64,000 nt of DNA. Source: Gemmatimonadota bacterium (GTDB lineage Bacteria; Gemmatimonadota; Gemmatimonadetes; Longimicrobiales; Gaopeijiaceae). The position numbers and the translations under genes are program-made. This document shows positions 25,608 to 37,664 of the stretch, one piece after another. The DNA is taken from contig JAPPNO010000129.1 in assembly GCA_028873845.1 (NCBI GenBank), positions 1 through 64,000 of the forward strand. The letters are read 5' to 3'. The first letter of the stretch is position 1; each line of letters opens with the position of its first letter. The notes under the pieces are model-generated. The model was not told the DNA's origin. It worked only from the letters and a program-made list of their open reading frames with translations, and made no database searches.

Positions 25608-26636
25608 CTACTCCCCTCCAAACAGTTCGACACCCTCACCGTTCACCACCTCGCCCATCCCCCACGCCTCGTCCCCGAGCTCCCCCAGCACCTCCGCCTC
25701 GTCCGCGGGCGACACGACCAGGATCATCCCCACCCCCATGTTGAAGACCCGGTACATCTCCGCGGGCGAGACGCCGCCCCCCTCCGCCAGCCGGCGGAAG
25801 ACGTTCGGCACCCTCCACGAACCACGGTCGACGCGCGCGCCCAGCCCCGCCGGCAGGACCCGCGGCAGATTCCCGGCGATCCCGCCCCCCGTTACGTGCG
25901 CCATCGCCCGGACCCGCCCCCGCTCGAGCAGAGGCCACACCGGCGCCAGGTAGGAGCGGTGGACCCGCAGCAGCACCTCGCCGGCCGACGCGTCCTCTCC
26001 CGGAAACCCGTCGTCCACGGACAGGCCCATGCGGTCGAAGACGATGGTGCGGGCCAGGGTGAACCCGTTGGTGTGCAGACCCGAGGAGCGGACCCCGACC
26101 AGCCGGTCGCCGGGACGCACGGCCGATCCGTCCACGAGCCGCGCGCGCTCGACCACGCCGACCACGAAGCCGGCCAGGTCGTACTCTCCCGGCGCGTAGA
26201 AGTCGGGCATCTGAGCGGTCTCGCCGCCGAGCAGCGCGCACGCGTTCCGGCGGCACGCCGCCGCCACCCCCCCGACCACCTGCGACACCACGCCCTCGTC
26301 CATCTCGCCGGTCGCCAGGTAGTCCAGGAAGAAGAGGGGACGGGCGCCCTGCACCAGGATGTCGTTCACGCAGTGGTTGACCAGGTCGCGCCCCACGGTG
26401 TCGTGCCGGCCGGTCAGAAAGGCCACCTTCAGCTTCGTGCCGACCCCGTCGGCGCTCGAGACGAGCACGGGTTCGGCCAGGTCGCGCGGCACGGCGTACA
26501 GCCCGCCGAAGGCGCCCAGCCCCGACAGCGTGTTCGCGTCCGCGGCGGCGTCCAGGAGCGGGCCGAGCGAGCGCTTGGCCCGGTCGGCCGCGTCCAGGTC
26601 GACGCCCGCGTCGCGGTAGGTCAGCGAGTCGTTCAA
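25608..26636 (-). CDS. purM: Phosphoribosylformylglycinamidine cyclo-ligase
   Basis: PurM closes the imidazole ring in purine synthesis to give AIR, using ATP. From the TTG at 26636 (with GGGGGA about 7 bases upstream) the protein has 342 residues. Family motifs are LTYRDAGVDLDA, VSSADGVGTKLKVA, HCVNDILVQGARPLFFLDY, GGETAQMPDFY and HVTGGGIAGNLPRVLP. Length and order are normal. It lies 13 bases after the pfkB-family gene. Confidence 0.94.
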   Translation of the reverse strand: MNDSLTYRDAGVDLDAADRAKRSLGPLLDAAADANTLSGLGAFGGLYAVPRDLAEPVLVSSADGVGTKLKVAFLTGRHDTVGRDLVNHCVNDILVQGARPLFFLDYLATGEMDEGVVSQVVGGVAAACRRNACALLGGETAQMPDFYAPGEYDLAGFVVGVVERARLVDGSAVRPGDRLVGVRSSGLHTNGFTLARTIVFDRMGLSVDDGFPGEDASAGEVLLRVHRSYLAPVWPLLERGRVRAMAHVTGGGIAGNLPRVLPAGLGARVDRGSWRVPNVFRRLAEGGGVSPAEMYRVFNMGVGMILVVSPADEAEVLGELGDEAWGMGEVVNGEGVELFGGE

Positions 26637-26649
26637 GGCGGTCCCCCGA

Positions 26650-27576
26650 TCATCGGCGTGCCCCCGCGAGCCGGGGCTCGGTGGCGACCGCCGCCTCCAG
26701 GTGGCGCACGCGGGCCTCGAGTTCCGCCAGCGACAGCGTCCGGAAACGGTCCACCGAGAACGCCTCGACGGCAAAGGAGCCGGTTGCCGTCCCGTACAGC
26801 GTGGCCTTGCGCAGCGCCGCCCGGCCGCTCGACCCCGTGCGGGCCAGGTGGCCGAGGAATCCGCCGGCGAAGGCATCGCCCGCGCCGGTGGGATCGGTGA
26901 TCCGCTCCGGAGCGTGGGCGGGGCAGGAATGGCTCCAGCCGTCGGCGAAGACGACGGCGCCGTCCTCGCCCTGCTTGACCACCACCAGGGTCGGGCCGTG
27001 CCGCCGGATCCGGCGGGCGGCCGCGGCGAGGTCGTCCTCGCCCGCGAGCTGGCGGGCCTCCTCGTCGTTCACGAGCAGGATGTCCAGCCGCGAGAGCACC
27101 CGCATGAGCGAGTCGGGGGTGCGTTCGATCCAGTAGTTCATGGTGTCGGCCGCGACCACCCGGGGCGACCGCACCTGGTCCAGCACGCCCAGCTGCAGCT
27201 CCGGGTCGATGTTTCCCAGGAAGACGATCCCGGAGTCGCGCCAGGCGGGCGGGACCACCGGGTCGAAGTCCGCGAAGACACCCAGGCGGGTCACGGTGGT
27301 CTCGCGGCTGCGGAAATCGTCGCTGTAGCGGCCGGCCCAGAAGAAGCTCTCGCCGCCGCGACGGGCCAGGCCCGTGAAGTCCACGCCCCGGTCGCGCAGG
27401 AAGCGGAGTTGCGCGAGCGGGTAGTCGCCGCCGACCACACCGACGACGCGGACCGGCGCGAGCAGCGAAGCGGCTGCGCTGAAGAAGACCGCGGAGCCCC
27501 CGATCACACCGTCCACGCTGGCCGCGGAGGTCTCCACCGCGTCGAGCGCCACACTGCCCACGGACAGAATCTGCAT
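26650..27576 (-). CDS. PfkB-family carbohydrate or nucleoside kinase
   Basis: The 308-residue protein is a ribokinase-fold enzyme. It begins MQILSVGSVALDAVET and carries the VIGGSAVFF N-terminal motif. The ATP site and catalytic base are in ITDPTGAGDAFAGGFL near residue 240. Such kinases phosphorylate sugars or nucleosides; the substrate cannot be read from sequence. The C-terminal 25 residues form a helix-rich tail. It lies directly before purM and after a terminator-bearing gap following argS. Confidence 0.82.
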   Translation of the reverse strand: MQILSVGSVALDAVETSAASVDGVIGGSAVFFSAAASLLAPVRVVGVVGGDYPLAQLRFLRDRGVDFTGLARRGGESFFWAGRYSDDFRSRETTVTRLGVFADFDPVVPPAWRDSGIVFLGNIDPELQLGVLDQVRSPRVVAADTMNYWIERTPDSLMRVLSRLDILLVNDEEARQLAGEDDLAAAARRIRRHGPTLVVVKQGEDGAVVFADGWSHSCPAHAPERITDPTGAGDAFAGGFLGHLARTGSSGRAALRKATLYGTATGSFAVEAFSVDRFRTLSLAELEARVRHLEAAVATEPRLAGARR

Positions 27577-27621
27577 ACTATCTGTCCGCGTCGGGGGTTG
27601 GGAAGGGGGTCGCGAGACGCC

Positions 27622-27643
27622 AAAAGGGCCATCCGAAGGCCCT
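27622..27643 (-). terminator. Intrinsic terminator downstream of argS
   Basis: On the minus strand AGGGCC-TTCGGAT-GGCCCT followed by TTTT forms a classic stem-loop with a U-run, about 65 bases after the argS stop. It separates the argS transcription unit from the pfkB-family gene. Confidence 0.7.
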
Positions 27644-27657
27644 GTGACAGATTCCGT

Positions 27658-27681
27658 GACAGATTCGGGGGGGAATCTGTC
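27658..27681. terminator. Perfect 9-bp hairpin in the argS-pfkB gap
   Basis: GACAGATTC and GAATCTGTC pair around a six-G loop, and a further partial copy, GACAGATTC, precedes at about 27646. No U-run follows, so it could be a processing or protein-binding site or an auxiliary terminator. The gap 27577-27709 holds no gene. Confidence 0.4.
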
Positions 27682-27709
27682 CAACAGTCGTTGTGTCACG
27701 CATCCCGTA

Positions 27710-29386
27710 TCACATCTCCTCCGGTGCCCTGATTCCGAGCACCTTCAGTCCGTTGCACAGCACGATTCGCGCCGCCACCGCGAGCGTCAGCCGCGCGTTC
27801 CTGAGCGGCTCGTCGTCCACCAGCGCCGCGAGTTCGGGCTTCCGGGCGGGGTGTCCGGTCTGATACCAGGTGTTCACCAGCCCCGCCGTCCTCTCCAGGT
27901 AGTCGCACATCACATGCGGCGCCCGGTCGCGCGCCGCGCGCCGCAGAAAGCCCGGGAACTCGGCCAGCCGGTTGATCAGCTCCCGCTCCGCCGGGGCCAC
28001 GAGAAGCGCGGTGTCCGCCCGGGGCGCCCGGGGTCCGTCCATGCCGTCCCATCCCCTTTCGAGCGCCAGCCGCGACAGCCGGCAGAGACGCGCGTGCGCG
28101 TACTTGACCTTGTACACCGGATTCTTGTCGGACTGGTCCAGCGCCAGATCCAGGTCGAAGGTGAGGTGGGCTTCGGGGCGGCGCATGAGGAAGAAGTAGC
28201 GGGCGACGTCCGCTCCGACCTCGGCGACCAGGTCCGCGAGCGTCGTGTACGAGCCGGCCCGCTTCGAGAAGCGCACCTCCTCCCCGCCCCGCTCGACGGT
28301 GACCATCTGGTGCAGCAGGTACTCGGGATACCCGGGGGGGCGTCCCAGCGCCTGCAGTCCCGCGCGCACCCGGTCGACGGTCCCGTGATGGTCCGACCCC
28401 TGCACGTTGATCACGTCGTGGAAGCCCCGCTCCCACTTGCCCATGTGGTAGGCCACGTCGGGAAGGAAATAGGTCGCGGAACCGTCGCTCTTGACCATGA
28501 CCCGGTCCTTCTGGTCCCCGAATTCGGTGGTGCGGAGCCAGAGCGCGCCCTCGTGGCGGTAGGTGAGACCGGTCTCGCCGAGCGTCCGGATCGTGTCCGC
28601 GACGAGGCCGTCGGAATAGAGGCTTCTCTCCGAGTAGTACTCGTCGAAGTGGACGTTGAAGGTGGCCAGGTCACGTTTCTGCTCGTCGCGCAGGGTGCTC
28701 ACCGCGAAGCGGCGCATGGCCTCCAGCGCGGCCTCGCTCCGGTCGTGCTCGTAGATGGCGCCGTCGCGTTCCAGGAAGGCGCGGGCGATCTCGACGACGT
28801 ACTCGCCGTGGTAGCCGCCCTCGGCGACCGGCTCGTCGTGGCCGAGTCCCTGCCGGTAGCGCGCCCACACGGTTTCGGCCAGGCGGGTGATCTGGAGCCC
28901 GGCGTCGTTGAAGTAGAATTCGCGGTGGACATCCCAGCCGGACCACTCCAGCAGCCGGGCGATCACGTCGCCCAGCGCGGCCTGGCGGCCGTGCCCCAGG
29001 TGGAGGGGCCCGGTCGGGTTGGCCGAAACGAACTCAACCATGATCCTCCGGCCGCCTCCGTCCTCGTTGGCGCCGTACCGGTCGCGCGCCTCCAGAATCC
29101 GGTGCAGCGTCCCACCGACCGCGGCGGACTCCAGGAAGAAGTTCAGGAATCCGGGTCCGGCGACTTCGATCCTCTCGATCCCCCCGATGCCGCCGAGCCG
29201 TGACTTCAGGTCCCCCGCGATGTCGCGCGGCGGGCGCCGCAGGCGCGAGGCGAGTGCCAGCGCGATATTCGACGCCAGGTCCCCGTGCGAGGTGTCCTTC
29301 GGCCGGTCCAGACGGAAACGGACGTCATCGACTCCCCACCCGGACGCGACCTCGCGCAGCGCGTCGGAAATGCGTTCGGCGTGCAT
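27710..29386 (-). CDS. argS: Arginyl-tRNA synthetase
   Basis: This class I synthetase of 558 residues charges tRNA-Arg. It has the N-terminal Add-1 domain (about 1-85), the HIGH-like motif NPTGPLHLGHGR near 124-135, FYFNDAGLQ, and INVQGSDHHG in the catalytic domain. The KMSKS position reads RFSKRAG. The anticodon-binding helical domain starts near 435 (DQSDKNPVYKVKYAHARLCRL). Length and order are normal. It starts 5 bases after the FmdB-family stop, so the two are likely co-transcribed. Confidence 0.95.
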   Translation of the reverse strand: MHAERISDALREVASGWGVDDVRFRLDRPKDTSHGDLASNIALALASRLRRPPRDIAGDLKSRLGGIGGIERIEVAGPGFLNFFLESAAVGGTLHRILEARDRYGANEDGGGRRIMVEFVSANPTGPLHLGHGRQAALGDVIARLLEWSGWDVHREFYFNDAGLQITRLAETVWARYRQGLGHDEPVAEGGYHGEYVVEIARAFLERDGAIYEHDRSEAALEAMRRFAVSTLRDEQKRDLATFNVHFDEYYSERSLYSDGLVADTIRTLGETGLTYRHEGALWLRTTEFGDQKDRVMVKSDGSATYFLPDVAYHMGKWERGFHDVINVQGSDHHGTVDRVRAGLQALGRPPGYPEYLLHQMVTVERGGEEVRFSKRAGSYTTLADLVAEVGADVARYFFLMRRPEAHLTFDLDLALDQSDKNPVYKVKYAHARLCRLSRLALERGWDGMDGPRAPRADTALLVAPAERELINRLAEFPGFLRRAARDRAPHVMCDYLERTAGLVNTWYQTGHPARKPELAALVDDEPLRNARLTLAVAARIVLCNGLKVLGIRAPEEM

Positions 29387-29391
29387 CCCCG

Positions 29392-29781
29392 TCAGGCGCC
29401 CTTCCCCCCCGTCGACCCTTTGCTCGAGCCCGTCCCGGATCCCGACGACACCTTGTCACCGCCCTTGCCGCTCCCGTTCGCGCCGGCGGACCCGGCCGTG
29501 TCCCCCACCGACCCGGATCCGTCCTTCGCACCGGCCTTGTCCTCCGCCTTCTTTTCCACCCCCGCCCCGGCTTCCTCGCGCGCCTTCTTCCGGTAGTCGT
29601 CCGACCGGTAGTCGGTGATGTAGAAACCGTCCCCCTTGAAGAGGAATCCCGCTCCGCCGGAGATCAGCCGTTCGGCCGCATTCCCGCAGCCGGGACACGA
29701 GGCCCCCGGCTTGTCGCTCATGCGCTGGAAGACTTCGAAGTCGCGGCCGCACTCGCGGCATCTGTAGTCGTAGGTGGGCAT
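29392..29781 (-). CDS. FmdB-family zinc-ribbon protein with low-complexity tail
   Basis: The 129-residue protein starts with the FmdB zinc ribbon, PTYDYRCRECGRDFEVFQ and CPGCG (four Cys), then GFLFKGDGFYITDY, all typical of the family. About 70 residues rich in Gly, Ala, Ser, Lys and Glu follow and form a disordered tail. The function of FmdB proteins is not established. It is the first gene of the argS unit. Confidence 0.82.
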   Translation of the reverse strand: MPTYDYRCRECGRDFEVFQRMSDKPGASCPGCGNAAERLISGGAGFLFKGDGFYITDYRSDDYRKKAREEAGAGVEKKAEDKAGAKDGSGSVGDTAGSAGANGSGKGGDKVSSGSGTGSSKGSTGGKGA

Positions 29782-29895
29782 CCGGTGCCGGTCCGGCCTC
29801 CTCCTGGGGGACGGTCGAGAACTGGGCAACCAGGAAAAATAACACGGGCGGGTCGTCGCCCCCCACTTTCGATGCCCCACGGGGTGAAGACGGGG

Positions 29896-31128
29896 TCAGG
29901 ACCTGGGCACCAGCCTCCTCCCCACCACGTAGTTGATGTCCAGCTCGTCCCTCCGGACGCCCCAGACGTGGGTGTCCGTCATGTCCCAGAAGATGATCGA
30001 CTCGGGCAGGAGGACCCGGCGCGGAGGAGACTCGTTGTCCTTCCGGTCGATGGAATACCACACTCGCAGGGTGTCCACGCGCTCATGGCTCTTCAGCCAG
30101 ATGTGCCGACCCGACGACGCCAGGAGGAAATAGTCGACCGCGGGCAGGTACTCGGGCGCGTGGAGCGCGTCCTCGATCAACTCGCGCGCCGAACGCCCCC
30201 GCCGGTCCTCCGGGCTCGAGCTCCGATCCAGTATCTCCGCATCCTCGCCGATGGCCTCATCCAGCATGGGCCGCGTCAGTCGTACCGGATCGAAGCTCAG
30301 CCGGCGCCGCCAGATCGTGTCGCCTCCGGCGGCTATCTCCAGGAACTCCGCCTCGCCCGGCTCCAGGTAGTCGCGGGACTTGCGCACGAGCACCACCGTG
30401 CCGGCGCCCGGATCCGGCCGGTAGTGGTCCGCCGCCCCGAACGGCTGGCCCACTATGTAGAACCCGTTCTCCAAAACGGCCCCCAGCGTCCCGTTCCTGT
30501 TGTTCAGCCACGCCAGGGTCTCCTGCGACCAGCCGGCGTCGGATTCCCATATCCGCAGGATCGGCTCGCGATCGATCGGATCATCGCCCCACAAACCCAG
30601 TTCCAGGCTGGCCGGAATGCCGGGATCGCCCAGGAAACTGCCGTCTTCAAGGATGGCTCCCGCGTGGATCGGGAATCCCTGGTAGCTGACCAGGGTGGGC
30701 GGGCTGGGCACCGTTCGGAGCAGCGTGCCGTCGTACGAGAAGAATGTGAAGCGTGACTGGCAGCGGACCTAGTACCCGGACTCGCCGGCGTGAACCCGAT
30801 AGGGAAGCATGAAGTCACCGGGGCCCTCGCCGGCCCTTCCCAGATCCAGCAGCAGCCGCCCGTCGGGCGTCCACACCGAAACGCGGGCCCGGTTGGGCTC
30901 GATCACAAAGACGCGCTCCCCGTCCGGGCCGACCCTCACCTGACCCACCAATCCGAAAGCGGCGTTGCCCGTCATGGCGTCGCCGATCTCGAACTCGGGT
31001 TCGGAAAGCCACTCCGGCCGGGCGTCGCCCCCGGGTCCGGGCGAGGGGCGGTCGGCGCAAGCGAACGACAGGCCGAGCGCCAGGAACGCCGAACGCCTTG
31101 CGTACGGGATGGGACTAGCCGCCGACAA
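29896..31128 (-). pseudogene. Six-bladed propeller lipoprotein interrupted by an in-frame TAG
   Basis: One reading frame runs through this whole stretch and is interrupted only by TAG at 30771-30769. Upstream of it is a lipoprotein signal (FLALGLSFAC lipobox) and the blade sequence QVRVGPDGERVFVIEPNRARVSVW..., FMLPYRVHAGESGY. Directly after the stop the same frame continues with VRCQSRFTFFSYDGTLL and then blade-like sequence to 29896. Together the parts make one exported propeller of about 400 residues, like the 6-bladed beta-propeller lipoproteins common in soil bacteria. A GTG at 30711 could restart the second half, but it would lack a signal. The exact start is uncertain (TTG near 31128 or farther upstream). 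It is a nonsense pseudogene or a sequencing error. Confidence 0.7.
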
Positions 31129-31160
31129 CCGCGGGACCCCGGGCGACCTCGGCAACGCTC

Positions 31161-32719
<1,559 letters not shown>

Positions 32720-32723
<4 letters not shown>

Positions 32724-33297
32724 GCTTCCTCCGCCTCCGCGAACTCCACCAGCAGCTGTCCCTTCTCGACCGCGTCCCCCGGTGCCGCGCGCAGGCGGCT
32801 CACCGTCGCGGCGGCGGGTGCGCTCAGCTCGTTCTCCATTTTCATGGCCTCCACGATCAGCAACGTGTCTCCCGCCTCGACCACCTGGCCCTCTTCGACC
32901 GGCACCTGCACCACCAGCCCCGGCATGGGCGCCTTGAGGGGCGCCAGCTTCGCACCGGTCCCGGCCTTCGCCGACAGTTGCCGCATCCGGTGCGCGCGCG
33001 GGTCCAGAACCTCGGCCTCAACGGCGCGGCCATCGAGCTCCAGCCGCCACTCGCCGCCGTGGCCGCCGCGGGCCCGCAGGGCGAAGGAAGTCCCGTCCAG
33101 CAATAGGGAATAGCCTTCCCCGCTGAGCGGCGGCCGCGATGCGGCGGTGTGCGGGGGGCCGGTGGGAGCGAGCGAGGCGTGGAGGCGGAAGCCGTCGATG
33201 ACGATGGTTCCGTCGGAGCGCACCTCGACGTCGTGCCGTTCGCCGAGCAGGGAGACGACGTACCGCGTGCCGGGGTGCGAGGTTGCGTTCGACCGGG

Positions 33298-33301
<4 letters not shown>
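32720..33301 (-). CDS. Biotin carboxyl carrier protein of acyl-CoA carboxylase
   Basis: The 193-residue protein corresponds to the C-terminal part of acyl-CoA carboxylase alpha chains. A beta-rich linker (BT-like, about 1-115) is followed by a biotinyl domain (about 120-190) with the biotinylated Lys in VEAMKMENE. Biotin carboxylase is encoded by the preceding gene, overlapping by four bases (33298-33301), so the usual fused alpha chain is split into two proteins. The next gene, mutA, also overlaps by four bases. Confidence 0.88.
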
Positions 33302-34812
<1,511 letters not shown>

Positions 34813-34933
34813 ACAGGACTCCGGGGCGCCGGTGAACGATCAGCCGGCCGGCGGCCCTGCAGAGGCAGGTCCACGGACTTGCGGTCTCCGCTCCCCGCGG
34901 GACGCGGACGATTCCGCAGCCGGCTGTTGGGTA

Positions 34934-35908
34934 TCAGTTAATGGTACCCGTCACCGTGGTCTGAGCGCCATCTCTGAAGATGCGGAACGCGATCTCCTCG
35001 TCGTCCTCGTAGGAACGGAGAATCCGGCGCAGCTCGTCGATGTCGTCGACGACGCGCCCGTCGACCGCGACCACGACATCACCCGGCTGGAGGCCCAGCG
35101 AGGCATCGTCCTCGACGTCCGCGATCAGGACTCCCTCCTCCGTGCCGAAGTAGGCGCCGAGACCGGGATTGAGTTCGACCAGATCGAGCCCGTGTGTGCC
35201 GCGGCCACCGAACCGGGTCCCGTCCCAGAACACTTCCAGACCTCTGGAGGGGCGCGTGTCCCCTCGGAAGCGCAAGTTGCCCGGGAGGCTCCACCTGGCC
35301 GTGTCCCGCTCAAGTGTGCGGTACTGGTCGCGGAACCCCTCCGCCAGCTCCCGGATGCGTTCGAGCGTCTCCTGCCTCGTGGATTCGTCCGACCACCACT
35401 CGCTCAGGTCGCGGAGCGCTTCGACGGACGGCCCCAGCGAATAGCGCGGCATGATCTCCGGCACCACGACAAAGGTGAGCCGCTCGCCATCCCGATCGAT
35501 CTCGAGGGTCACGCCCTCCCCGTCGGACGCCTCGATCACCAGCGCGCGAACCCGCTCCTCGGGCAGGTCCGGGTCCTCTTCGTCCTCGCCCTCCAGGGGT
35601 TCGGAGAGGTCGTGGCCGTTGACCGACAGGATGACATCTCCGTCGATGATTCCCGCCCTTTCCGCCGGACTGTCCCTCAACACGTCCGCCACCACGACCC
35701 TGTTCTCGTCGTTTTCGTCGCGCCTGAGCAGGACGCCGAGCATCGGCTGCGTGCCCGACCCCACGAGATCGACCCCGAAACGCCAGCTCGGCCGCTCCTC
35801 CTCCTTCTCCTGGGCCACGGCGCCCGGTACCGGCGCCAGGGTGAAGGCCAGCACCCCGAGTCCCGCCAGTCCCGCGGCCCGTCCTGCCTGAATCTTGCTC
35901 AACATCAT
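34934..35908 (-). CDS. Exported PDZ-domain protein
   Basis: The 324-residue protein starts at 35908 with AGGAGG 5 bases upstream and a signal peptide (LGVLAFTLAPVPGAVAQ). Two PDZ-like domains are visible, one near 45-150 (VVVADVLRDSPAERAGIIDGDVILSVNG) and one near 240-310 (VLIADVEDDASLGLQPGDVVVAVDGR). There is no protease domain such as HtrA before them, and the part between is helical and charged. It lies between the carboxyltransferase and the biotin carboxylase genes, which is unexpected for an envelope protein. It may be an adaptor for an envelope protease, but that is inference. Confidence 0.8.
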   Translation of the reverse strand: MMLSKIQAGRAAGLAGLGVLAFTLAPVPGAVAQEKEEERPSWRFGVDLVGSGTQPMLGVLLRRDENDENRVVVADVLRDSPAERAGIIDGDVILSVNGHDLSEPLEGEDEEDPDLPEERVRALVIEASDGEGVTLEIDRDGERLTFVVVPEIMPRYSLGPSVEALRDLSEWWSDESTRQETLERIRELAEGFRDQYRTLERDTARWSLPGNLRFRGDTRPSRGLEVFWDGTRFGGRGTHGLDLVELNPGLGAYFGTEEGVLIADVEDDASLGLQPGDVVVAVDGRVVDDIDELRRILRSYEDDEEIAFRIFRDGAQTTVTGTIN

Positions 35909-36089
35909 CCTGCCTCCTTGATGGGTTTCACGGTTATGCTCGCGACGCGAAAAGACCGCACGCCACTTCCCGTCAGATGTCGCGGCGGGGCCGAGAGGTT
36001 GCCCGGGCAGGGGCGTGCGCCTCATTCAGCGGAGAGGTGCGGCTCCACGACTCCCCCATGGCCGGTCCGGACGAACCGGGCCACCCCCG

Positions 36090-37640
36090 TCAGAGCGGGA
36101 TGTTCCCGTGCTTCTTCGGGGGGTTCGCGTCGCGCTTGTCCACCAGCATGTCGAGCGCGCTGACCAGCCGCGGACGGGTGTCGCGCGGGTCGATCACGTC
36201 GTCCACGTACCCGCGCGAGGCGGCGATGTAGGGGTGCGCGAACTTCTCGCGGTACTCCACCCTCCTTGCCTCCGCCTCCGCTTCGGGATCCTCCGATGCG
36301 GCGATCTCCTTGCGGAAGAGCACCTCGACCGCACCCTTCGGCCCCATGACCGCGATCTCGGCCGTGGGCCACGCCAGGTTGATGTCACCACGGATGTGCT
36401 TCGAATTCATGACGTCGTAGGCGCCGCCGTAGGCTTTTCTGGTGATCACGGTGACCTTGGGGACGGTCGCCTCGCAGAACGCGTAGAGGAGCTTGGCTCC
36501 GTGCCGGATGATGCCCCCGTGCTCCTGGCCGACGCCGGGCAGAAAGCCGGGCACGTCCTCGAAGACGACGAGCGGAATGTTGAAGGCGTCGCAGAACCGC
36601 ACGAAGCGGGCCCCCTTGTCGGAGGCGTCGATGTCCAGCACCCCCGCCAGCACGGCGGGCTGGTTGGCCACGATCCCGACGGCGTGCCCCCCGAGATGCG
36701 CGAATCCCGTCACCAGGTTGCGCGCGAATCCGGCGTGCACCTCGTAGAAGTCGCCGTCGTCGACAACCTCGTGGATGACATCCAGCATATCGTAGGGACG
36801 ATTGGGTTTGTCTGGAAACAGTTCGAGTATTTTCTCGCTACGCCGATCGTGTGGATCGGCGTCCGCGCCGCCGGGAGGGCGCTCGGAGTTGTTCTGCGGG
36901 ACGAACCGGAAGAGGGCGCGGACGCCGGCCAGGCACTCCGCCTCGCTGTCGTGCGCGAAGTGCGCGACGCCCGAGGTCTCGGCGTGCACATCGGCGCCCC
37001 CCAGCCCCTCCATGTCGATATCCTCCTGGGTCACCGTCTTCACCACCCCCGGCCCCGTCACGAACATGAAACTCGTTCCCCGAACCATGTAGACGAAGTC
37101 GGTGATGGCCGGAGAATACACCGCCCCGCCCGCGCACGGCCCCAGGATCACGCTGATCTGCGGAATCACCCCCGACGCCAGCGTGTTGCGCAGGAAGATG
37201 TCCGCGTACCCGCCCAGCGACACCACGCCCTCCTGAATCCGCGCCCCGCCCGAATCGTTGAGCCCGATCAGCGGCGCCCCGTTCCTGAGGGCCATCTCCT
37301 GCACCTTGACGATCTTCTCCGCGTGGGCCTCGCTGAGCGATCCGCCGAAGACGGTGAAGTCCTGCGAGAAGACATAGACCAGGCGGCCCCGGATCGTTCC
37401 GTAGCCGGTGACGACACCGTCGCCCAGGAACTTCCTGGAATCGAGCCCGAAATCGGTCGAGCGGTGGGTAACGAAGCGGTCCAGTTCGACGAACGACCCC
37501 TCGTCGAGGAGGAGGTTCAGCCGTTCCCGGGCCCCGAGCTTGCCCCGGTCGTGCTGGGCCTGGAGGCGCGCCTCTCCTCCTCCCAGCGATGCTTCCCGCC
37601 GGAGCGCCGCCAGCCTTTCCAGCGCCGCCTTCATGGTCAT
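36090..37640 (-). CDS. pccB: Acyl-CoA carboxylase carboxyltransferase (propionyl-CoA carboxylase beta type)
   Basis: This 516-residue carboxyltransferase moves CO2 from biotin to acyl-CoA. It shows the family order: [56 protein letters not shown] split by glycine-rich CoA-binding turns, [12 protein letters not shown]-like [35 protein letters not shown] and the C-terminal half with [11 protein letters not shown]. Length and context with the mutase support propionyl-CoA (or methylmalonyl) use. The PDZ gene and a gap of about 180 bases separate it from the biotin carboxylase; that gap has no gene. Confidence 0.9.
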   Translation of the reverse strand: MTMKAALERLAALRREASLGGGEARLQAQHDRGKLGARERLNLLLDEGSFVELDRFVTHRSTDFGLDSRKFLGDGVVTGYGTIRGRLVYVFSQDFTVFGGSLSEAHAEKIVKVQEMALRNGAPLIGLNDSGGARIQEGVVSLGGYADIFLRNTLASGVIPQISVILGPCAGGAVYSPAITDFVYMVRGTSFMFVTGPGVVKTVTQEDIDMEGLGGADVHAETSGVAHFAHDSEAECLAGVRALFRFVPQNNSERPPGGADADPHDRRSEKILELFPDKPNRPYDMLDVIHEVVDDGDFYEVHAGFARNLVTGFAHLGGHAVGIVANQPAVLAGVLDIDASDKGARFVRFCDAFNIPLVVFEDVPGFLPGVGQEHGGIIRHGAKLLYAFCEATVPKVTVITRKAYGGAYDVMNSKHIRGDINLAWPTAEIAVMGPKGAVEVLFRKEIAASEDPEAEAEARRVEYREKFAHPYIAASRGYVDDVIDPRDTRPRLVSALDMLVDKRDANPPKKHGNIPL

Positions 37641-37664
37641 CGGAGGTCCGTCATGCGGGGGCGC

